Source of the DNA: an uncultured Synechococcus sp. | Lineage (GTDB): Bacteria; Cyanobacteriota; Cyanobacteriia; PCC-6307; Cyanobiaceae | DNA length: 6,468 nucleotides | NCBI GenBank assembly: GCA_913020095.1 | Contig: CAJWAH010000078.1 | Span: forward strand, 1-6,468 | Direction: 5' to 3' | Shown here: one piece after another, positions 6,319 to 6,468 of the stretch | Numbering within the stretch: position 1 is the first letter of the stretch | Layout: the number at the start of each line of letters is the position of its first letter | Program-made: the position numbers and the translations under genes | Notes under the pieces: generated by a model | Database searches by the model: none | Told to the model about the DNA's origin: nothing | Seen by the model: the letters and a program-made list of their open reading frames with translations, nothing else

Positions 6319-6468
6319 TCAGCCTTCAGCGCCGCCGTAATCGCCCCAGTCGCCCCCGGAGGATTCACCACCGCCGCCGCCACCACGGCGACGACGGCTG
6401 CGGCCCTCATCAAAACTGTCGCGGCTGGGCTCGCCACCGCCACCACCGCCGCCATAGCTGCGATCTTC
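6319..6468 (-). CDS. C-terminal tail of a glycine-rich RRM-type RNA-binding protein (5' part outside the window)
   Basis: On the minus strand the frame is open from the window edge to a TGA at 6321-6319, giving 49 residues beginning EDRSYGGGGGGGEPSRD and containing RSRRRR, a second Gly6 run and the ending GDWGDYGGAEG. This composition and the EDRSYG and RSRRRR features resemble the Gly/Arg-rich tails of the small one-RRM proteins of picocyanobacteria (Rbp family), which bind RNA and are often cold or light responsive. The RRM itself (RNP1/RNP2) would lie beyond the right edge, so the identification rests on the tail alone. It is convergent with dusA with a gap of three bases. Confidence 0.7.
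   Translation of the reverse strand, partial: EDRSYGGGGGGGEPSRDSFDEGRSRRRRGGGGGGESSGGDWGDYGGAEG
6367..6460. repeat. Low-complexity GGC/GGT glycine-codon runs
   Basis: Two runs of glycine codons, read on the minus strand, flank an Arg-rich block in the RNA-binding protein tail. On the + strand they appear as CCGCC/CCACC repeats. They are coding low complexity, not a CRISPR array or mobile repeat, and are prone to slippage. Confidence 0.6.

Noticed and set aside
6360..6460. Repeated CCGCC/CCACC units as a possible tandem repeat or CRISPR
   Set aside because: They are glycine codons of the RNA-binding protein tail, with no regular repeat-spacer pattern.

Overview
The window reads as a GC-rich picocyanobacterium of the Synechococcus/Cyanobium type. 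The evidence is a type IV pilus motor cluster (pilB-pilT-pilC) arranged as in cyanobacteria, very tight gene packing, and at the right edge the Gly/Arg-rich tail of an RRM-type RNA-binding protein that resembles those of picocyanobacteria. This assignment comes from recognising protein families, not from a database search. It looks like ordinary core chromosome except for the first ~580 bases.

Layout. Bases 1 to about 580 encode an open frame of WD40-type beta-propeller repeats with a Pro/Ala-rich linker. It is unlike anything else in the window and looks eukaryotic, possibly algal. At about 577-591 it runs in frame into the C-terminal third of PilB, the pilus extension ATPase, which ends at 1218. 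The Walker A, Asp box and Walker B of PilB are missing. pilT (retraction ATPase, 1239-2315) and pilC (inner-membrane platform, 2315-3544) follow on the same strand, with a 20-base gap and then a 1-base overlap, so the three pilus genes form one operon. On the minus strand, msrB (methionine sulfoxide reductase B with a Tat-type signal, 5274-4786) overlaps by 8 bases the start of an HI0933-family flavoprotein (4793-3537), which ends by overlapping the tail of pilC by 8 bases. dusA (tRNA-dihydrouridine synthase, 5308-6315) diverges from msrB and ends three bases from the convergent RNA-binding protein fragment (6468-6319).

How the genes work together. PilB and PilT drive pilus extension and retraction through the PilC platform. 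The msrB-flavoprotein pair is a probable two-gene redox unit, but a functional link is only inferred from the overlap. dusA is tRNA housekeeping.

The one exceptional signal is the WD40-PilB junction. A chimeric contig or amplification artefact is the most economical explanation. A true gene fusion cannot be excluded from sequence alone. I see no new defence, mobile or RNA system, no tRNA or rRNA, no CRISPR array and no insertion sequence. No stretch longer than 300 bases lacks a gene.
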